The notes under the pieces: model-generated
What the model was told of the DNA's origin: nothing
Database searches by the model: none
The model's input: the letters and a program-made list of their open reading frames with translations, nothing else
In this document: piece by piece, positions 52,601-61,600 of the stretch
Layout of the letters: every line of letters starts with the position of its first letter
How positions within the stretch are numbered: the first letter of the stretch is position 1
Assembly: GCA_030141605.1 (NCBI GenBank)
Contig: JAQGDQ010000320.1
Span: 124,001 to 188,000, forward strand
DNA length: 64,000 nucleotides
DNA from: Tubiluchus corallicola
Lineage: Eukaryota; Priapulida; Priapulimorpha; Priapulimorphida; Tubiluchidae
Direction of reading: 5' to 3'
Translations under genes and position numbers: made by a program

Positions 52601-55600
52601 GGCTCTTTTAGGCACCGTTCTGTATGATGACTTAATATATAATGCTATATATAATGCCCAAAGATAATAATGCTAATTTGTTTAGTATAAAAGTTGCATA
52701 GCTTTGACGGTAATCAGTCAATTCATTGAAAACAATCACTGCGATAAAAAAAAAACATTACAGCACAAAAGTTCTACAATTAGTGGCATTTGAATTTTGA
52801 TTTCCAAGCAGAAAAACAGAACGCAATTATATCCAGAGTGATTCGCAGATGTGAGCGACATTACTGAATACTTTTCTGCCGTTGCTTTGAATTCACGGGC
52901 TCAGGCCTTAAGCATAGGCAAACTAGGCAACCGCCTAGGGCCTCACCCTCCAGGGGGGCCTCACGCCGTGGTAACATACATTATAGGTTTTAATAAATTG
53001 CGTAATTTTATTTTTTCCGCATTTATTTTTTATTTTTCGATTTCATTTGGGGCCACCAAATTCACTTCGCCTAGGGCCTCCAATTACCCAAGGCCGACCT
53101 TGCAGTGACAGGCTAAAGGTTGACTTGCATTCACTGGGTTGATGAATTATTGTAACCAGTGATCTATTTATTCTGGTTTTTCCTGTTACAGACGCAAGTT
53201 GGCCTCAGTTTGGCGGGAGGAAGAAGAGTTTGAATTGAGACAATTATATGCTGAATTCAAGGATGCGGATGGTATGGTATAATTACAACCATAATAATTT
53301 TTTGTAATTAAACCATCTAATGAAGGAAATCAAGGATGCTTGAATGTTGTTTTAGTAAATCATAAATTATTATAAGAATTACAATCTTGACCTTTTAGTT
53401 TCTTATCTCATTAATCAATGTTTATGTTTCTTCAAAGCAGTAAAAATCCGGTCGACATTCTAGGCTTTGAAATGAGTTTAACGTATTCATCGTACAAGCC
53501 TCTTTCGGAACTAGTGGTCTGTCTTGTATAGTATTTTACAACTCGAGGAAACATAGGCATGGAGGAAGTGGACCTTCTCCAAATTGTCAAAATTTTTATG
53601 CCATTCTGAACTAAAATACAACCCTTTTCATCTTTGCTTCAACGATGAGCTAAACTAATAATGTAAGAGCTAATACCTGATAACTAATGATGTAAGAGCT
53701 AATACCTGATAACTAATAACATGTTTCATTGCTGGTCTCTCAGATTGCTTAATTGTATGAGTGACTAATTACTAACTACAGCACCTGGCTATACAGTAGG
53801 AGTTTGCAAATTATCTGACTAGCCGGGCCACATTAAACTTTCCCACAATTCCTGCGGGCCACAGGCAGTTTGATCAAGGAGCCAAGTACAGAAAGGCCTA
53901 ATAATGATTGTTTTTGCATTCGACCTGCGTACATCATTACTACTACACTCAAGAAACTATTTTAGAAGTTATTAAAATTTATATTACAAACCATATATTT
54001 CTACTTTCAGGATAGATAGTGATAATTTCATTACAATGCATATTAGTAATGTGTATCACACAGTCTGTGTAGTACAGTGACATTAAGCTACAACCGTCTT
54101 GTAAGGGTTAATGGCATCCGATCTAGTAGAAAAAACTACCCGCACTATCTTTGGGATCGTGGCACGGACTTCAGCTGGATACACTCAATTAATCGCCCGG
54201 GCCGCACTTTCATTAGGGTGACAAATCTCTTCGCGGGCCGCACAAATTCTCTCGGGGGGCCACAATTTGCACACCCCTGCTATACAGAATCAGGCACAAT
54301 GGATATTTTACCTGGGGTGATTATGTTTTAAAGCTTGTAACAATCTGAACAAGATGTAATGTATGTGAAACTTGTGGTATAAATAAATAAATAGTCCCCT
54401 AATAAATGTGATGTATGACTATTAAAGAGAAACAAACAAGAACTGTTCGAATTTCTAAGGTAAATTTGACACATTATGTGCTGAATTGATTTTTTGCATT
54501 TCCAGTCGCACATTTTGCTTTTTCAGATCCAGTAGAGCGCATAAAGGACAACCTTATTAACAAACGTTCACGAAACAAGATTATAGAGAAGCTACTGGAA
54601 CTGAATGTTGTGCAAGAGAGGAAAGAACTCTATAAGAAGAGAAAGAAGAAGGCAAAAGCTGGTAACGACGACGGCAGTGATCATGATGATCATGGTTTTA
54701 GAGGCGCAAACCACGGTAGTGATAGCGATGGTAAGCAAATATGTGTGACTTTGATTTGAAACAGAAGTCCATTTTACATAATAAATTTACCCCGTTATAA
54801 TGCCCAGCCAAGATAAAGTACAATGAATTACTGCTGAAAAACAGTCATAACAATGAAAAAACAATGATCTATGAATCTCTGATAAGAAAACAATTATGGT
54901 GTTTAAATTAAGATTTGGGTTTCGTAACAAGTGACTGTATGAAAGTGAATGCGGAGGTTTTGAGCAAGGAGCATGCATTTTAAGACTACGAGAGTTGCAT
55001 AACTAAGCTTCAGTACTGAACTGATGTGAATTTAAGGGCTATTAAAGCTACTTGACTCAAGATCAAGCTACAAAGGGCGGCTAATTATAGTCTATCTGTC
55101 CAGTAATATTACATTGGGAGCGTGGGTGCATATTTCTAGTGTCAGCAGTTATCTGATTAGCCAGTATAACACAAGATCTCTTCTCTAGGTTGTGTTACGT
55201 AAAAGTTTCGCAAGAGACCACTGTAGAACTACACCTGCATTGTTAATGCAGCAACAATGTGCATTAGTCACATGTATTGTTGTAGATATAATAATATTTT
55301 ACTATTAAAACTTATTAAAATTAACTAGGAAACAAAATAGAGGTTACACTGTACAGGGTGTCCGTAAAGTCTGGGTACATAGTAAAAACAAATACTTTTT
55401 AAAAAACAATTTTATTCAATTTTGATGTTGCTAAATAATATTTTCAACATGATTTCCATCATTTTCAATGCATAATTTGATGCGTTTTACAAAATTCATG
55501 AGAACTCGATGGAATACTGCCTGTTTCTATAAACTTCTTGACCAATTTCCCGACGGCAGTAAAACAAATAGGTTGACGATTAGGGTGTCGAAGGTTAAAT

Positions 55601-58600
55601 TCTTCCGCAATTTTACGATAAGACCATCCTTCTCGTCCACTTAAGAGTACCAAATCGATTCGTTCTTCCTTAGACAAAGCCATTTTCTTTCTGAGGAGAA
55701 AAAATAAAAACAAATAAATAAATAGTAAAATCCCCCCATGTACCCAGACTTTATGGACATGTTCATATTAATGTGACTGTGTAACAGATTTGACTGTGTA
55801 ACAGAAAAGTAATCTAGTTTATATCATCATATAAACCGTTGATAAATCATTTAACTTTTACTTCCAGTGTCCGCATCGTGATTTCTTTTTATTATTATTT
55901 AATAGGTTTGCCTTCCGATGAAGAAATTTTGTCCGATTCAGTCTCTGGCAGCAGCAGCAATAGCAGTGACGACCGTGACGATTCATCTGACAGTGGTGAT
56001 AACTCTGATAAAGAAAACACGGCTGGTCAGGAATCACGAGATGCGTCTCTTTTTGAACAACTCGTAAGAAAGTGTCTAAATCTAGGTAGGCCTCATTATT
56101 TGGTTTGAGTACGGGCTTTTTTGCATGTTAGTCATTCTTTTTTTGACACTTTCTCAATAATTGTTATTGTTATTTACTATTTTTTCTTGTTTCAAAGTGA
56201 AATCGTTATTGGGTTAACTTGCAGGATATTCTACCCAGTTGGACTGGTTCATGAAATCATTAAAAAGAGCGGCAACCGACCGAGAAAACGGTAAGTTTAG
56301 CATTCTAGGTAGGCATATTTATGTGTGTATGTATGTGTATATGTGAGCATATATATATGTGTGTATGTGTATGTATATGCGCATAAATAAGCGTGTGGGT
56401 ATCCAATTGGGTATATAATATATGCACGTGTATCTATGTGTATATATGTATGTATAAATATATATATATGTAGCCATTAGTACTATTGTTTAATCTATTC
56501 ACCATTCACTATTCTGAAAATCTTCATCAAGATAATTGCGCATATGACTAATTAATAATAGTAACATTACTTACAGGGTGGTTGACTTTGGTAACTTTTA
56601 GTTTTTCGCCACCCTTTCACCAATCACTTGAACACCATTAACTCAGATAATTTATTCATTTAATAACTTTGTCACTTTGTCTCATATTACCATATTATCG
56701 TACCATGCATTGTGTTTGTCTTGTAAAAAAGGTGATAAATAAAGATACTTACTTACTTAGGTGTTGTTTATTTCATGTTTCGTAAGTAGCTTGGCAGGTC
56801 GTTTCGTTCACTAAGACCGCAACTTTGTATGAAAAACTAGTATCTTTTGCTGGATATTTGGATGTGATTTACTGTCTGGCATCGAAACAGTTTGTCAAAC
56901 TAATTTATTACTTTTATTAGGTTATTATTTTAAATTTAAGCAGCCATAAGCTTTTTATTTATTGTAAGATTAACGCCGAGTTGCACTCTGAGTTTTAAAA
57001 TCATATCAGTTCAAAGTTTGTAATTTTTTCACTGAATTTTGTTGTTCCTTGTAAAATCAACTAGAACGTTTTTGAAACTAGAAACTGTTTTGTGGACACG
57101 TTTCCAATGACCTTGATATTATTATAAATGTTTTATTCTACGTGGCTGTCTCAAAATGTTGTGTTCTGACAAAAGCACGCTTTCCACATAGTTAAACGTT
57201 TTTAATAGAATTCTATGTTTTATTTTATAGGTTTGCCATTTTTTTATCGGAATAGGCGGTGTGCGTGTGTGTACTTTGGTATTCACTACATGTGTGAAAA
57301 CATACCAAAACCGTCCATAAGTCGGCATAGTTAAAACTACATTATAATGCATCAAAGTAGAATACAGCAAAATTTTGGTCAAATGTTAATTATTTGTTTT
57401 TTATAAAAACAATGCTGAATATATTAGACTTTTGTATTCTAGCATCAGATGATCAAGAAAATGTTCAAGAAATGCTAAAAATCTGATTTTATAATGCGAT
57501 ATCCATTTTTCTGGCCAGAAACTAGTGCTGCAATTGTAAAAAAATTGTATTTTCAAACTCCGATAGTAGCTTGTGGAAACAGTCATTTTGCCTCCGGGGA
57601 TTTTTCCTGTTGCAAAGCCCAGATTTTCGTTAGGAAAAGCAATCTACTGGATTTAAACATAACTTCAGTGAGTTCTTGTCCATAGCAACCAACATTTGTG
57701 CGGTTGCTAAGTGTCTTCTAGAAATGCAACAAAAAACAATGGCTACTTCAACAGTGATTTATCTCAAAGTTAAGTTTTTCAGTTAGTAGCCTGTATCTCA
57801 ACTTCAACATGGATTATTTCAGCTTATAAATAACATAGAGCGATGTGCGGGTATCAAAATGATCCTTATGAAATGGAGATTCAGGACCTGCGTACATCAT
57901 TACTACTACACTCAAGAAACTATTTTAGAAGTTATTAAAATTTATATTACAAACCATATATTTCTACTTTCAGGACAGATAGTGGTAATTTCATTACAAT
58001 GCATATTAGTAATGTGTATCACACAGTTTGTGTAGTACAGTGTTATTAAGCTACAATCGTCTTGTAAGGGTTAATGGAATCCGATCTAGTAGAAAAAACT
58101 ACCCGCACTATCTTTGGGATCGTGGCACGGACTTCAGCTGGATACACTCAATTAATCGCCCGGGCCGCGCTTTCATTAGGTTGACAAATTTCTTCGCGGG
58201 CCGCACAAACTCTCTCGGCGGGCCCCGCGGGCCGCAATTTGCACACCCCTGGCATATATAATAGATTTTTTTCTTTTTTCAGACGAAGCATATGCTGTAC
58301 CGCTTGTGCCCCTAACAGAAGACAATGAGACTGCCATGGAAGACAAAACATTTAGGAAAATGCTGAGGCTGCTGGGAATGTGCCCACCAAACACAGAACA
58401 GGTATTGCTAACTTTAATAATAATTTTCACATGTGCAATGTGTCAAGTAAAAAATGTTGCGAAATCTTTGGAAAGCTGTTAGGTAACGTCCGTGTCATTT
58501 CTTGAAGTTAATAAAATAGCAGTGTTATTTTTGTTGCGTATTTTTTGCTTCTATGCAAACTTCTTTGCTTCAAATGCAACTGTTTTGGTTACGTCATCTT

Positions 58601-61600
58601 CTCTACTAGAAAAAAAACTGTGAAACTGTGATGTAATGATGCGCTCACCTCTTTTTGAATGACCAGTTGAAATTTTATTTCAATTAAGTGGCACATGCAG
58701 AACAAACAGTATTTATGGGTGAAAAGGAGTCACTATTTTGATACCCGATTTCTGATTTTTCGGACCCTGTTCACCTCACTTTGTTTATTGATTTATAGAC
58801 AATTACAGTCTAGCCTCGTTATGCCGCCAAACTCGTCTCTCGCCATAGAAAGTACCAGGACGGATTTCCTGCTTTGATATTTACCTCGTTAAATCGCCAC
58901 CCTCGCTTCTCGCCCTCGCCACGTCATGCTAGGATGAGTGCTTATGTAAACTATATTCGTTATGTCGCCAAACAGACAAACTCAGAGGTGAATCGATCAA
59001 TACATATACCGCGTGTCGATCAATATGACCGCCGTATGTAGACAATGCTGCTGTACTCGATAAACAGACATAATTAATCTAGTGTGTGTCTCACCAGGAT
59101 TAGATTAGGAGTGCTGTGGTTGGTTAATGTGCAGAGAAACTAAAGTGTCACCGATATCCTTACTGTAAAACACCAAAGCTGCGTTTAAGTTTTGAGTTTC
59201 CACAAAGTGTACGCTAAGTTTATTACATTTATGTAAACTAAAGCGTCAAAGATATCCTTACTCTATAACACCTAAGTTTATTGCATTTAAGTGTATACTC
59301 ATAAAAGGTGTTTAAATAAAAAAGTAACATTCTAAGATTATTTTTATGACATTTTTTCATTTCTGATTTATGTTGATTGGTATCCTAATGCGAAATATAT
59401 TTTATATGTACATAGAGGAACACTATGTTAATCAACTATTATGTATATACATATAGACTAACTTTGTTATATTCCCGTTATCTCGCCATACTCACCTCTC
59501 GCCAAAAATTTGCCCTAGACGGACAGTGGCGGGATAACGAGGTTAGAGTGTACATAATGATGGTTAAAAGTGCTAACACAGCTGGAGTGTCTGGTGCATA
59601 TAATTAATTTTGGTGAAAATGTCTTTACTGTAAACTTCATACAATGAATTCTTGCATAGGAGCAATTCTGGAGAATTCCAGAAACTTTTTCTTCTTCGGA
59701 GCTAGCACGGACGGTCAAGGTCATCCAAGCAGCTAAAGACGGAAACCCTGTAATAGAAGCTGACTTCTTTGCAAACTTGAAAAAATTAAATACGTCCAAG
59801 AAGAAGGAACGTCATGTCGCAAAAAACGGACGCGTTAAAAAACGGTATGGCGAAATAAATATTGTTTCTTCTTCGCACAAATAAGTAATTATTCATGAAG
59901 TAATAATCTGAGAATTGATGAAATCCTTCATTTTTCCCACAAAAAAACATTGCTTACCTCAAAATATATGTATGTAAATGCAAAAATGCAATTTATACTC
60001 TAGAAAAATAAAGTTTCGTACAACTCAACAGTGTCGTGCTTCACTCTATAATTTGTTATTCTTTTTGTCAAATCTTGTCATTTATGTATATAGAAGGGTT
60101 GACTTTCTGCCTTCTATTTAGTTCAACTTTTGGAGGAGGGGTTTAGAGTTTGGAAAAAGGCCAATATCACCTTTTCGGTCCAGTCGAATTTGAGTTAAGC
60201 AGAGTTTACTGTATCATTCTACTGTACCCAAAGCATCATTAGCAGAGTCTCTTCATAGAAAGTTTATCTTTTGTTTATAGGGCATTATGGTTGACATTAA
60301 AGTAATAAAATACAGTTTTTAAACTTGAACGACCATAATACTGGGTTAGTAATGATCTATTTAGAATGCAATTGCTTTGTTCTTTTTGACTGTCCGAACT
60401 TGTGTTTTTGTTTGTTTTCTCAGGAAAGGTAAACAAAATGCGGAGACGACTGCATCGCATAAATCTGAAATACCAGTAAACAAACGCAGCAACAGGAAGA
60501 AGGGATGTGCAAATGTACTGGAAGATATTACCGAAGATTTTTACGAGAGACGGTTAGTTATTGTGGATTAGCACACGTTATTTTTCAAGTTTGGCTGTTT
60601 TGCTTGGTGTTCATTTTGTAAAGGTGGTAGGTAGTCCTTTACTGTCAGAGTCATTTCTGTTAGGGGAAATTATGTTTGAAAGAGTTTAAGGAGTTGCTGT
60701 TTCATTTGAGACTTTAAAGGGGAAGAAAAGGCAATTTTTTAAGTATATCCCAGAAAGCTTTCCATAAAATAAATTATATTACTTAGCTTTATGCTTAGTC
60801 ATTTACTTGTTTGAAAGACACGTAACTAGAGAAGCAAATTCCTACCAATTTAAAATATTTGAACCTGGTAAAATATCACTGATTCGCCTTCCCAGTGTGC
60901 ACCACTGACTCACTAAAAAGCAAATTCGTAATGTTATTGATTAGCAAGATAAAGTAATTAATAGTTTTGCTTAATTAGTGAAATGCGCGCTACAAATACT
61001 AGGATTATTTTTTCAAATTTTACGCAATGTTATTTAAACTTGTTTCAAACGACTTACCATCAATATGGCTGCGCCTAATAACGTTCATTGCGATAGCTTA
61101 AATTTTCATGTTTTGTACAACATTGTTGTAGCTAATACAATCTCTGTACATAATAAAACCAGTATGTAGGTAACACAAAATTTCAATAAGATTCTTAAAA
61201 TGTATTTACGATGAGTATTTTCTTATTTAATTTTTCTTCGCAAGTAAATATTAAATTTAAATTGACATTACGCAATTATGTTAATGAAATCATTAAATGG
61301 AAATACGTAGTAGTTTTATAGCATCCCTTTTACAGCTCTGATGGTGAATTGCAAGATTTGGTTTCTCCACAAACACATTTCGAATCCACTAACAATAACA
61401 GCGACAAGGATGATCGTTTACTACAGAAAGAAAGGGCAAGAGCTGCCTTTGACAGCGACTCAAATACGGAAGAAGATTTAGCAAGAAGCGTGGCGATTCC
61501 GTCGGAAGAAGCACGCGACATTAACGAGCAGACTCCGGAAAAGGTGGCGCAGCCATTGCGAAAGCGTGTAAGACAATTGATAGATAGTGATTCAAGTGGT

